A DNA stretch of 64,000 nucleotides from Progne subis subis (Eukaryota > Chordata > Aves > Passeriformes > Hirundinidae), in the NCBI GenBank assembly GCA_022316685.1, contig JAKJHU010001407.1:1-64000 (forward strand), given 5' to 3'. Shown in pieces: positions 49,990 to 60,475 of this stretch. A program made the translations under genes and the position numbers. Each line of letters begins with the position of its first letter. Positions within the stretch are counted from its first letter, which is position 1. The notes under the pieces were generated by a model. The model was not told the origin of the DNA. It worked only from the letters and a program-made list of their open reading frames with translations, and did not search any database.

Positions 49990-51110
49990 CGGCACAGGGA
50001 TGGGCATTGTCCAGCCCTGCTCTGCCCAGCCCCAGGTGGCCGCCAGCCCCTGAGGGTCCCCCCCGCCCCCTCGGCTTTGATTCTGGCAGCTTCAGAGCTG
50101 CTGCAAAGGTGAGAATTCTGTGGGCACAAAAGGCCTGCCTGTGGTTTGCTCAGCCCTGCAAGGAGCACAAAAGCCAATGGGAGGCCAAGCAGTGGCTGTG
50201 AGACAGAGAAAATAAAGCAAGGGTGCCTGGCAAGAGCACACTATATTAACAGAGAACTCTTCTTTAAAAGCACCAGCCTGTCACATATTAGTTTCAAGTC
50301 CCCCCCCCAGCAGATCAATCTTCTCTCTGGCCCCAGTGGGACTTCCAAATTCCTCCTTTAGGGCTCTGGTCACCGTTATGCCCACCTGGTACTGATTATC
50401 TACGCATTCTTTGGGCCCCAAAACGGGTAACCTGATATAGGAGATGGCCAAAAGGACAAAAGAGCATGCGCAAGGAGACAAGTTGAAAAGTTCAGCTCAG
50501 AGGATGACTATGTGCTTCATCCCCAAAGACCCCCGACAACCACCGGAGTGATCAATAAGGAGCAGTGCGCAGCCTCAAATAGGCGTGGAACTAATTTTAA
50601 TACGAAGCGGGGACAGGCGGGGTTAGAAAATAAATATGTATTAGGCATATCATATAACCCTAGTTTGTAGAGATAAAAAGGGGGAAACAAAGCTCCCAGG
50701 TGTGCATGTCTTTGAGGAGTTATCCCCATGCACCTCAGCGCTGAATAAATTCATACCTACTCTCATAAGCACTCTGTGAGTTATAGAGTCTTCTCTCCGC
50801 ACATCAGCTGTGCCAGGGCCTTTGATGGTTTTCAGAGCAGGGCTGGCTGGAAACACCCCCTGCAGGGGCAGCCGTGAGGAAACCAGTCCGGAAATGCAGC
50901 AATTGATCGTTCTGTCCCTCTCAGCGAGGGGCTGAGAGAGCCCCAGAAGTGCTGCAAATCCCACAGCCCTCTGCTCAACAACCTGACCGGGACCCTCCTT
51001 CCTGAACAAAACCTGCAGCCCTCTGGGACCTGCCGGGAAGAATGTTTGGGTTCTGGATGTGGCCAGCAGAAGAGAGGGAGAAGTGTGACAATCTTGAGCG
51101 GGGGCTCCAC
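49990..51110 (+). repeat. conserved block, copy 3 of 4, split by a solo LTR
   Basis: 49990-50198 and 50807-51110 together equal copy 1 (23630-24130). The block lies in the opposite orientation relative to its nearest FCRL gene than in B and C, so the locus has been rearranged here. Confidence 0.85.
50199..50806 (+). mobile_element. solo LTR of about 608 bp with target-site duplication
   Basis: Starts TGAGACAG and ends CACATCA (TG...CA). Flanked by GCTG at 50195-50198 and 50807-50810; read as GCTGTG, the duplication could be six bases. The uninterrupted sites in the other three block copies (AGTGGCTGTGCCAGGG) define the insertion exactly. Contains a GATAAAAAG box near 50672 and a CTGAATAAATT polyadenylation signal near 50743. 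No internal genes. Confidence 0.85.
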
Positions 51111-51400
51111 AGCCTGACCGGGAGCCTCCTCCTCCTTCCTGCCTTGCTGTGGATGAACAGTGGCCGGGTGCCACCAAAGCCTCTCTCTTACTGCCCGCCA
51201 CCCCCGGACAGGGAGAAAAATTTCAACGGAGGGTTCCTGGCTTGAGGCAAGAACCAGGAGAGATCGCTCATCAAATCCTACCACGATAAAAACAGTCTCG
51301 GAATTAGCGATATGAACCGAATTTATTGCCGAAAAAAATCAGAGCAGGATAAGAAGTCAAATAAAACCTTCAAAACATCTTCCCCCCCAACCTCAAACTC
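51110..51400. other. junction DNA upstream of the CFAP45 region
   Basis: No recognisable feature. Homology to the block copies stops at about 51110. Confidence 0.4.
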
Positions 51401-52110
51401 CTTCCGGGGCTCTCCCTCCTCCCTCCAGCGGCGCAGGGAGATGGGAATGGGGACCCCGAGCAGCTCAGCTCAGGTTCTTTCTGCCGCTGCTCAGCCAGAG
51501 CAGTCGCAGTCCTTGACCCTGCCCCGCCGAGGTGCGATCCCTGCCTTCCACGGGAGACCCTTCTCCAGGGACTTCTCCAGCGGGAGAACTTCCCGAGGGC
51601 TGCAGCTGTGCCCGAACTGCTCCAGGCTGGGGCTCTTCCTCTCCCGGGCTCGGTGCCTCGGGATCTGCTCCAGCGGGGGCTTCACAGCCCCCTTCGGGCA
51701 TCCCCTGCTCGGCCGGGGGCTCCTGCGGGCTGCAGGGGGGTCTCTGCTCCCCGGGGACCCCCACGGGCTGCGGGGGGATCTCCGGAGCCCCTCGTGCCCC
51801 TCTCTCCTCCCTGCAGCGCTGCTCCTCTCGCTCCCTTTTGCCGCAGTAATTCCAGCTCTGCCATCCCCTCAATTCCCCCTTCCCGGATCTCAGCATCCCC
51901 GTTCCTCCCCGGCGCGTTCCGGGACGCCCCTTGAGCCCCCGGGAGCTGTCGCTGGCGTTGCCGCGGCAACAGTCGGTCCCGACACATCGCGACAGCGGCT
52001 TCGGCCGCGTTGTCACAATCGGTTCGGACAGATCGCAGCCGCCGGTCCCGTCTGGTTGCGACAGTCGGCGGCGGGACATTGTCACCCCTCCCACACTCCA
52101 TCTCAGCGCA
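51400..52110 (+). promoter_or_regulatory. CpG-rich upstream region of CFAP45 with RFX X-box
   Basis: CG-dense stretch ending near the first candidate ATG. GTTGCCGCGGCAAC at 51957-51970 is a perfect palindromic X-box, the RFX-factor site found in many ciliary gene promoters, which suits CFAP45. About 51690-52080 has an inverted copy at 62030-62470. An open minus-strand frame overlaps the region. Confidence 0.6.
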
Positions 52111-52221
52111 ATGGCAGCCGCGACCGCCGGCTCGGGATCCCGCACCCCTCGTCCCGGAGATTTCCCCCGGAGGTCCCGCACGCCCCCAAGTCGGCCGGGA
52201 TTGAAGCCTCCCCTTCCCAAG
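52111..52221 (+). CDS. CFAP45: candidate first coding exon of CFAP45
   Basis: ATG at 52111 opens 37 codons (MAAATAGSGSRTPRPGD...) ending at AAG|GTCTCC in phase 0, which would join the phase-0 exon at 52386. The total would be about 537 residues (human 551). The donor is weak and the peptide is not clearly like the mammalian N terminus, so this is a guess from position and phase. Confidence 0.3.
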
Positions 52222-52385
52222 GTCTCCACCCGGGGGTTCTCAGACTGGATACCAGTTTCCCCCTGACCCCCAGCCCCTCTGGTCCCTTCGGCCGTGCTCC
52301 AGAGGGTCCAGGGCTCCTCCCAGGATCAGCCGGTGTCCGGCGAGTGTGGGAGTTCCAGGATCCCTCACATGGTCTTTTCCCGCAG

Positions 52386-55300
52386 GACACGGGATCCATC
52401 AGCCCCATCGTGATCCTTCAGGATGCGCCAAAGCATCCCGAATTGCTGCCCTCCACCGGATACAAACCAAAGACCACCAGAATCATCGGCAAGGACGAGA
52501 TCCGGGATCTCATGTAAGGGTCTGGCCAAGCTCTGAGGGGTGTTTGGGGCTTCGTGGGTGTCACTGCACCATCCCAAAATCTCTGGAGAGCACGGATTGG
52601 CAGTGTGCCCTGGCACCCCCGGGGATCCTGCCCCCCCTGCACCCCTGGTGCCACTTTCACCACGCTTTCCCTTCCTGCCTCACCCCAAATCGGGAGAGCC
52701 GGGTGCCCGGGGCTTCCCCAGCGCTTCCCGCATTGCTCTGGGCCGGCTGGGGCCGAGTGGGCAGCTCGGGCAGCTCAGGGAGCACAGGGAGCTGTTGGGG
52801 GCTCGGTGCCGCTGAGCTCTGTCCCTGTGCTCCCCAGCATTCCCCAGGAGAAGCCTGAGCCGTGTCTCATCATTGGGGAAAAGGAATATGAGAGGATCAA
52901 GGAATCAGCTCAAGCCCCGACTGAGGTGGAGCACGGGGACAGGCTGAAGACCCTGAGAGCCAGACAGGACGCTGCTTTCGTAGGCATCTCCTTTCCTGCT
53001 CCCTCCTTTCCTGCTCCACGGCCAGGCTCTGGGGTGGGGGGCTCCACCGAGGGGGTCCCTTTTGTCCCTCCCGGTTTGGGGCACAGCGAAGGCTGCAGGG
53101 CTCGGGGCTGCGCTGAGAGCCGGGCAGCATCCCTGGGATTGTGCCCAGCGCTTCCAGCCTTCCAAGGGCACGGAGTGTCTGCCCAGAGATGTGGGAAGGG
53201 GTGCCCGTGGCCGTGCCAGGGCCCCAGGAGCCCGTCATGTCCCCACCGTGTGCCGGGAATGCGGCACCTGGAGCGAGAGCCCTGCCAGCCCTGGGACTGG
53301 GCAGCGCTCTCTGTGCCCGCAGGAAACCCTGAAAAAGGCCCAGCTGGAGGAGCAGAGAAAGGCAGAACTGGAGGACAAGAGGCACCGTGGGAGCGAGCAG
53401 GAGGAGCAGCAGGAGAAGCAGAAGCTGCTGCAGCGGGCAGCGAGGATGAGGCTGGAGCAGGACGAAGAGATGCGGGCGCTGAACGCGGTAGGGCCGGCGC
53501 TCGCCGCTGTCGCCTGGCGCTGCCCGAGCCTCCCCTGCTCCTCGTGCTCCCAGGCTCTTCCTGTCCTTCCCGTGCCCTCCCTGCTCCCTGTGCCCCGCGG
53601 CGGCTCCAAGCCACAGACACCTCTGGTCCCCGCAGCTGTTCCTCAGTGCCAAGTGCAACATGATCCGGGACAAGCAAGTGCTGGAGAAGCAGATGATCCA
53701 CAAGGAGCTGGCCGAGGAGGAGAGGCGCCTGGACAAGATGATGGAAATGGAGCGGGACAAGGGCATGGAGGTGCAGGAGGAGCTGGAGCGCCACAGGAGG
53801 CAGGAGCTGATGAGGTGGGCACAGGGCTCCCTCTTCCCCACGGAGGCATCCGGCCCGTTCCCACCACACCAGCCCTGTCCGTGCCAGCGCTGCCACGCTG
53901 GGGAGCAGGACGGAGCCGGGGGAACCTCCTGCTCTCCTACTGCAGAGCCAGGCAGGACATTGTGAAACAGATGGAGCAGAACGCAGAGGAGAGGGCGCTG
54001 CGGGCCGAGGAGCTGTACCAGGAGGGCCAGAGGCAACTGGAGCGCCTGGAGCAGATGAAGAGGGAGGATCGGAAGGTGGGAGCAGGGGACAGGGGGCTGC
54101 AGGGAGGTTTCCACCTGGCTGGAAAGGGTGTGGCAGTGCTGCATCAGCCACGCTCGGGGAGCAGGGACAGCAGCCAGCGGGATCAGAGCTGTGGTCCCAT
54201 GGGGACTTTGTGGCATCCCTGGGAGATGACCCAGAGCCTGCCTGCCCTGAGCGAGGAGGAGGAGGAGGAGGAGGAAGGAGCACTGAGCCTGGTGGCCTCC
54301 AACCCCACGTGGCATTTCCAGGCCTGGGAGCAGAAACAGGAGAAACTAAAGCAGATCCATGCTGAGATTCGACGTTTCAATGTGGAGAGCCAGAGGCTGA
54401 AGGATCAACAGCAGGAGCGGGAGAGGCTGGAGGACGAGCGGGTGCTGGAGCAGCAGCGGCAGAAGGCTGTAAGGGCTGCGATCTCCTGGTGGGCTGGGCA
54501 GGGGCTGCACGAGCTGCCCTGGGGCTCTATCCTATCCTGGGGCTCTGTCCCTCATCCCGGGGCTCTGTCCCTCACCCTGTGGCTCTGTCCCTCACCCCAG
54601 GGCTCTGTCCCTCACCCCAGGGCTCTGTCCCTCACCCCGGGGCTCTGTCTCTCACCCCGGGGCTCTGTCCCTCACCCCAGGGCTCTGTCCCTCACCCTGT
54701 GGCTCTGTCCCTCACCCTGGGGCTCTGTCCCTCACCCCGGGGCTCTGTCCCTCACCTCGGGGCTCTGTCCCTCACCCTGGGGCTCTGTCCCTCACCCCGG
54801 GGCTCTGTCCCTCACCCCAGGGCTCTGTCCCTCACCCTGGGGCTCTGTCCCTCACCCCGGGGCTCTGTCCCTCACCCCAGGGCTCTGTCCCTCACCCCGG
54901 GGCTCTGTCCCTCACCCCAGGGCTCTGTCCCTCACCCCTTAGGAGCGCGAGGCCGCCTGGGAGGCAGAGCAGGAGCAGCTGCGCCTGGAGAAGGAGAAGG
55001 AGCTGGCGCGGCTCAGGACCATGCAGGAGCAGGCCCAGGACTGGCAGGCAGAGCGGGTGAGTGGCCCGGGTGCTCCCCCGTCACCGTCCCTGTCCCCAGG
55101 CCGGCAAAGAGGCAGCGCCTGGATGTGGGGGGTCTGCAGGAGCGGCCCCGGAGCCAGGGGATGTCCTGGAGCCGTGCCGGCAGAGCCAGAGCCGTGGCCA
55201 AGGGCTCCCAGAGCTGCCCCTGAGGGAAGCCCGGCGCTGTCCCCGATCCGGGCAGGACGCTCTGAGGGCCAAGAGGAACCAAGAGGTCGCAGACCGGGAG

Positions 55301-56064
55301 TGGCGCCGGCAGGAGCTGGAGAAGGCGCGGAAGAAGGCCGAGCTGGAGCAGCAGCTGAGGCAGGACCGGCTGGAGCAGGTGGCCCAGAAGGAGCAGTACC
55401 TGGCCATGCAGGTGGAGCAGGACCGCCAGGAGTTCCAGAGGGTGCTCAAGTGAGGCACACGGGACCCAGGGATTGCTGCGGCCGTGGCCGGGGGGCTCCC
55501 AGTGCCGGCTGGTGGCTCTGGGGGCTCCAGTGCCAGCCCGGGGGCTGTGCCAGGTGTGAGGGGTGGTGGCAGGGTCCCTGAGCCAGCCCGGCTCTCCCGC
55601 AGGGCCCATCAGGAGCAGCTGGAGCGGGAGAAGCTGGAGCGGGAGCAGAGGGAGCTGCGGCAGCGCGCCCACGCCCAATATCTCCGGCAGCAGATCCAGG
55701 AGCTCCAGCAGCAGCGGGAGCGGGAGCGGGCGGCCGTCATTGAGGAGGGCCGGCAGCAGGAGCAGGAGCTGCGGCAGCGCCGCCAGCGCCTCGCCCAGCT
55801 CAGGCAGCAGAAGCTGCAGGAGTTCAGGTCCGGGGCTGCCAGCGCCGCTCTCCTGGGCTCCCTGGGCTCCCCGAGCCCTTGCTGGTGTCCCAGCCTGGGC
55901 CACCTCCCGGCTCCCTCTGCGTCCTCAGCACACGGGACCTGCTGCAGGGATCCATCGGGAGCCTGATGGATTCTTTCCTCTGCAGAGCCGCCGGAATGCC
56001 CGAAAAGTACTGTGCCCATGTGGAGCGCAAAGCCCAGAGCCGACCTGGAGCTGCCTCCTCCTAG
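52386..56064 (+). CDS. CFAP45: CFAP45 (CCDC19), cilia- and flagella-associated protein 45
   Basis: Coiled-coil microtubule inner protein of motile-cilium doublets. Ten plus-strand exons: 52386-52513, 52838-52979, 53323-53487, 53636-53814, 53946-54075, 54322-54468, 54943-55056, 55256-55449, 55603-55827 and 55986-56064. All have AG/GT borders and matching phases. They sum to 1503 bases (500 residues plus stop). Landmarks in order: SPIVILQD; IIGEKEYERIK; IRDKQVLEKQMIHKELAEEE; RRLDKMMEMERDKG; ARQDIVKQMEQNAEERAL; EKEKELARLRTMQEQAQDWQ; DALRAKRNQEVADREWRR (nearly unchanged from mammals); and the C-terminal GMPEKYCAHVERKA. Almost the whole protein is Glu/Gln/Arg-rich heptad coiled coil. The first coding exon is not certain. 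No frame damage is seen. Confidence 0.95.
54530..54942 (+). repeat. 20-bp minisatellite abutting a CFAP45 splice acceptor
   Basis: About twenty copies of GGGGCTCTGTCCCTCACCCC with one or two variants fill the intron. The last unit ends CCCTCACCCCTTAG and serves as the acceptor of the exon at 54943. Because 20 is not a multiple of three, the array is open in all three frames and produces long false ORFs. Confidence 0.95.
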
Positions 56065-56420
56065 GCCCGGCCCCACCAGGAACCAGCTCCGATTCACCGC
56101 AGATTTGGGGATCCATCTGCATCGACCAAATTTTCCAATAACAATGTGTTTGAGAAGATGGTGTTTCCTGTCCTTCCCTCTCCTCAGGGCTGTTGGGGAG
56201 GAGCTGCCCACAGAGCTGGAGGAGCCCTGAGGTTCCTTGTCCCCCCTGCCCCATTCCGGGGTTGTTTTATGGGTTTAGGCCTGTTAATGAATTTTTCCCG
56301 TTTGCTGTTTGAAGGATGAGGAAAGAGGGAAGGGATGATGCCCCAAGGATGGATGGCAGGTGAGGGAGTTAACAAAAGAAGTGGGCGATCACTCTGGCCG
56401 CCTGTTATAAACAACCCAGA
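56065..56420. other. CFAP45 3' UTR and downstream DNA
   Basis: No canonical AATAAA is seen close to the stop; CCAATAACAATG at about 56134 is the nearest variant. No other gene. Confidence 0.4.
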
Positions 56421-56424
56421 CCGC

Positions 56425-56960
56425 AGTGGGGATGAGGTGTAGAAGTTTTACTGAGAACAGTAAAAGTCGGTAACGCAAAAGGGACAGCACTGGGCATGTG
56501 GCAAAATGCAAAATGTGCAGGAAATGGCTGCTCCACCTTTCATACCCTCAGCATGATGCCTCAGCTTCATGCACATTAATTTTTGGTTTTACATATTCTC
56601 GCCCCGTGTCACTCCTTCCAGCATCAGTGTAGTTTTGTCACTGGGGTCATCAAGGTCCTCATCGGATGAAGCTCTACTCCTTTTAAGGTCAGGTCTCCAA
56701 AGCTTTTCCAGCAACAGTCTGTCCAACGTAAACTCACATTACAACCACACGAAACCGTACTGTCCTCGTGAAAGCCAGTTTCACAACTAGGCTATTGTAA
56801 CAACATCAACCGCTTTATAATTTATATCATTGTCTTAATATTAACAGCATTAACCACTTTATAACATATATCATTATCTTAATATTAACAGCATTAACCA
56901 TTTCATAACATATACAATTATCTTAATATTAACCTTATAATACTTAATATCAATTCATCT
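56425..56960 (-). mobile_element. LTR fragment, third family, copy 2
   Basis: Same family and orientation as 42940-43300. Ends in an AT-rich section with three copies of a TATATCATTATCTTAATATTAACAGCATTAACC-type 60-70 bp tandem repeat (56815-56935). Confidence 0.65.
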
Positions 56961-57059
56961 AATACTTTCGCAAAAGCCCGTTCCCACTAACTCGTTTCTC
57001 ACACCACCAGGGTTTGGGGAGGGGAATGGAATAGGGCTTTGGCACTTCTTAGTTGGGTG

Positions 57060-57450
57060 TGCACAATCTTTCTGTGCTGGGTGTAGGGAACTGTGATCGG
57101 GACACGCAAAGCAATCACACGGAGACGAGAGATTTCGCAGGGCAGAGTTGTTCCTCCGAGCGAGCCCAAGGCTGTGCCAAGGCCAAGAGCCCCTCTGCCT
57201 GTTTATTTCTTACTTTTTATACATTTGTGGGTCTTGGCTTCTGGAGTTTTCACCTCCCAGCCGAATGGCCAGACCAGCCATCAGTTACAATTGTTTTCAG
57301 GTTAGAAATACGCAAACAAAGGACAGAGAGTGAAAAACAAAGGATTTGTTTATGTTACATATGTGAGAAAAAGTGAAAACTGCTCCTAATATTGTACAGT
57401 AGCTAAAGAGACCGACTCCATCTTATGAACAATCAAAAGGCTTTAAAAAA
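57060..57450 (+). mobile_element. LTR fragment, second family (plus orientation)
   Basis: Inverted match to 31740-32235: ATACATTTGTGGGTCTTGGC, CAGACCAGCC, AACAAAGGACAGAGAG, ATATTGTACAGTAGC. Non-coding. Confidence 0.65.
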
Positions 57451-57829
57451 CTCAGAAAAACCAGGGTTACAGGGAACATCATGTGGTGTCACCGGGGGTC
57501 TCGTAGTTCGGTCCTGGGCTGTGGTGTCCCCTTCTGCCCCCCGCCTGCATCTGCTGCTGGTCAGAGAAAGAGACAAAGGGTCCCAGCAGCTCCCATTGAC
57601 CGAGATGTCAGCAGCTGCCAGCACCAAGAGAGAGCTGTTCCCACATGAAATGCCACCCTTCCTCCCTGCCGTGCCAACGCTGCCATTTCCACCTGGGGAG
57701 CTCTGAACCCACACAGGATCCACTGAGTGAGTCACTGCAGCCTCTGCCCCGCCGGAGCTGCCAGCACTGTGGTCATTATTACACCAAAAGGGAAAAAAAA
57801 TAGCACTGAGCAGGCTGGAAGCTTCGGTT

Positions 57830-57990
57830 ACTGTGGTGTTGTTTGTTCTTTTCTGTTCTATTTGCTTCCTTTCCCTGTGGTTTTGCTTGGAAGCTCCATA
57901 ATTTTTGAAGTTACAATAATTTGGAGGGAGGAGGGGTTTTCTTTCCATTCCCTCCGTCCTTGGCACATATTTGTCTTTTAAACCAAGACA
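57830..57990 (+). mobile_element. LTR 3' end of an ERV, CTTGGTTT-type family
   Basis: Ends AAACCAAGACA at 57990 and is followed after five bases by a primer-binding site, which fixes its orientation and proves a retroviral LTR. The upstream border is not clear. Confidence 0.75.
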
Positions 57991-57995
57991 TTGAT

Positions 57996-58013
57996 TGGCG
58001 CCCAATGTGGGGC
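57996..58013 (+). other. retroviral primer-binding site (tRNA-Lys type)
   Basis: TGGCGCCCAATGTGGGGC matches the complement of the 3' end of tRNA-Lys(1,2) at 17 of 18 positions. It marks the start of the ERV internal region. The following 58014-58250 has no intact gag frame. Confidence 0.8.
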
Positions 58014-58019
58014 TCAAGA

Positions 58020-59150
58020 GGATAGGGCGCAAAGAGAATAACGGTTCTTGAGTAATCCATTATGTGTCGGGTACAACCTCATTAAGGGTCTGTATTAGTC
58101 CTGCATGGCCTGGTTTTGGGCCACAAAGGTGACTTCTGTGAGAAGCTTCTGGAAGCTTCCGCCACGGTGTCTGGGTCTCTGATGGCTCTGAGGCTGGACA
58201 CGCCACTGGCCCAATTAGAGAGGTTGGTTGTTGCTAGAGGACACAAAGAGAAGTTATACTCACACTGCAAGGCAAAAGAAGGCCAATTTTATTATGATTA
58301 CCTCACTTATACAGATTCTGGACAACGACCAGGGGTTGGAGAACAAGGTCACCACCTCACCATCCCAGTGGCCAGGCTAGAAGTCAAATCAGTTGTTCCT
58401 CATCAGAGAGGAACATGAAAAACAACTCTTGTTTATGTTACAAGCGTGAGAAGACTCCACTACAAAACGTAAACGTTCACAGAAAGCTAACAGAATATGG
58501 CAACCATTGGTAACACCTCTGTAATAATGACATATTTAAGAAGGAAATCAAAACATTTTTTTTCCCCAGGGGTGTCGAGGCGCCGGGAGCCACCCTGGCA
58601 TCACGTGCTGCCATGCAGCCACCACTGCCACCGTGGCTGCCACCACCTGGGTGCCTACCTGGCCACGCCTAGCCGTGCCACGCTGCGGGCGTGTTGAGGG
58701 TTAAGTTTTCCTGTAGAATTTTTCCCCCCCCATGAGTTGCTAGGAGACTTTAAGTAGTGATAGTTAAGCGGTGCTTAACCTGACAAAGGAAGGTGATCAC
58801 TTGGTTTTGGGGGAGGGAGGAGGCTCCCGGGAGAGCTGAGGGGTGGACTCACTGCTCTCAGTCTTGCGGGGAGCACGGATCTGGCGACTGTTGGCTGCCT
58901 GGAGTCCACGGCTAGCGGAGGAGTCTGGTCCTTGGAATTCTACCATCTGTTAGAGTGCCTAGGAATTCGGAGTTTCTTCGCTGCCCTGCTGGATTTTGGG
59001 TCAGCCCGGGTCAGCTGTGGGCTCTCCGGCACTGCCCACTTCATCTGCCAGGGCACCCCCCTGCCTGCCGAGGACAATCCATCGCTTCCAACCACCAGCG
59101 CCGGAGTTTCCACCGTTTGCCCCTCGGGGTTCTTGGTTCTGTTTTTACTA
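58020..59150. other. ERV-derived and unassigned DNA
   Basis: 58250-58480 resembles the second LTR family (GGCCAATTTTATTATG, TTGTTTATGTTACAAGCGTGAG). 58690-59150 is GC-richer, with short open frames lacking recognisable domains. No intact retroviral gene. Confidence 0.4.
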
Positions 59151-59352
59151 TTATTATAATTGCCGTTGTTTTTTGTCTGTCCTGTTATATTTACTAGTAA
59201 AGGACTGTTATTCCTTTTCCCCATAGCTCTGACCGAAAAGGTTTTTTTTAATCTTACAAATTATAATAACATGGAAGGAAGGATTTGAATTCCTCATTTC
59301 CTAGAGAGGCCTGCCTCTCCTTAGCAGACACCTGTCTTTTCAAACCAAGACA
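59150..59352 (+). mobile_element. LTR 3' end, CTTGGTTT-type family
   Basis: TACTAGTAAAGGACTGTTATTCC, CTCTGACCGAAAAGG, CTTAGCAGACACCTGTCTTTTC and end AAACCAAGACA at 59352, matching the family ends at 57990 and 61411. Confidence 0.65.
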
Positions 59353-60358
59353 GGGCAGGAAGGGGTTAAATAGCACAGAGAAAGGTGTTAAACAGCACCA
59401 GTGCTGCTGCAGAGTGAGATGGTACAGACATCATCATTCACGCCATCAAAATCAGAACCCAGACTATTTCCTAATTACAATACATTTTAATCGTTCTTTT
59501 GGCCTATCGGCTTTTGCCACACAGCGCTGCTAATGCTTCGACATTAATCATTTTAAAATACCCTTCACGGGTCCTGCTACAATACATCTTTCATAGCTCT
59601 GTTTCTCCAAAATATTTATTTGCAAGGCCGTTATTTGAAACTAGTTTCTGGTTCCATTTCTCTCTCAGCAATGCCTGTCCTATTCCACGGCCTCTCTTAA
59701 GTATTTTATCTCGGAGTTTGCGCACGGATGCAGACTGTGCGAGCCTTCTGCCAGGCTTTGAGAATTCTCTACAAATCCACTTCCCACGCTGCTCCGTGGT
59801 GAAAATACATTTCGAGGACGACCAAGAGACAGTGGGCTCTGCAGCGAGCCAACTCGGGACGTACGACGGCGCAGTCCGTGCGCCGCTGCGGACCCACACC
59901 TCCGTGGTGGAGACATGGGTTGAGAGCCTCAAGGCTCTCAGAGGTAAAATATGAACAGGAAAAACTCAGAGAGGAATTTAGGGAGAACAATTTCCACATG
60001 GCGCCCCCAGAATAAGTCAGACCCTGCCCCGAGCCAGAGGGAGTGGATGTGCCCCACGAACCGACCTGTGGTACTCCCTGCTTGACCGCTGAGAAGACGG
60101 TGGGACAGGAAACTTCCCCGTGCCCTGGCAGCCCGAGTGCGAGAACTGAAGGACGAGGGGAAAAGGGAAGTGTCCTGGGGTGACTGTGTATCCCCAATCG
60201 TCTGTTGGGTGCAGGGGGGAAGGCAAGCACGGTTTGTTTTTCCCCAGGAAAACTCTGCTCATCGGAGTGACCTTGAAGCGGGGGAGTTGGAACTCGGCGA
60301 GACTGAAGAAGCTCTGTTGTTTTTTTTCCCGGGCAGTTAGTTTAGTTTAGTGCTAGCG
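59353..60358. other. unassigned DNA
   Basis: 59740-59960 is CpG-rich and open in two frames without recognised domains. 60300-60358 carries TTAGTTTAGTTTAGTGC. No confident gene. Confidence 0.3.
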
Positions 60359-60384
60359 TAGTTAGACGCTGTAGAATAGCTGAA

Positions 60385-60475
60385 GCTTTTTGCTTTTTGC
60401 TTTTTTTTTTCTTTCTTTTTCTTTTTTTTTTTTTCTTTTTTTCTTTCCTTTTTTTTTCTTTTTTTTTTTTTGCCC
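60385..60475 (+). repeat. poly-pyrimidine (T-rich) tract
   Basis: About 90 bases of TTTTTC/TTTTTTTTC with hardly any purine, bordered by GCTTTTTGCTTTTTGC. May be the A-rich end of an inserted element on the minus strand or a simple expansion. Confidence 0.9.

Noticed and set aside
51312..52517. 401-codon open frame upstream of and into CFAP45
   Set aside because: The CFAP45 exon at 52386 has a good acceptor directly before it. The upstream part is CpG-rich and lacks family similarity, so read-through is coincidental.
54489..55223. Open frame with a repeated LTPGLCPSP motif next to CFAP45
   Set aside because: A 20-base array with no stop is open in every frame. The protein-like repeat is not conserved and lies in an intron.
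57425..58420. Possible intact retroviral gag after the primer-binding site
   Set aside because: Frames after 58014 are short, interrupted and lack recognisable gag motifs. Only LTR and PBS evidence is solid.
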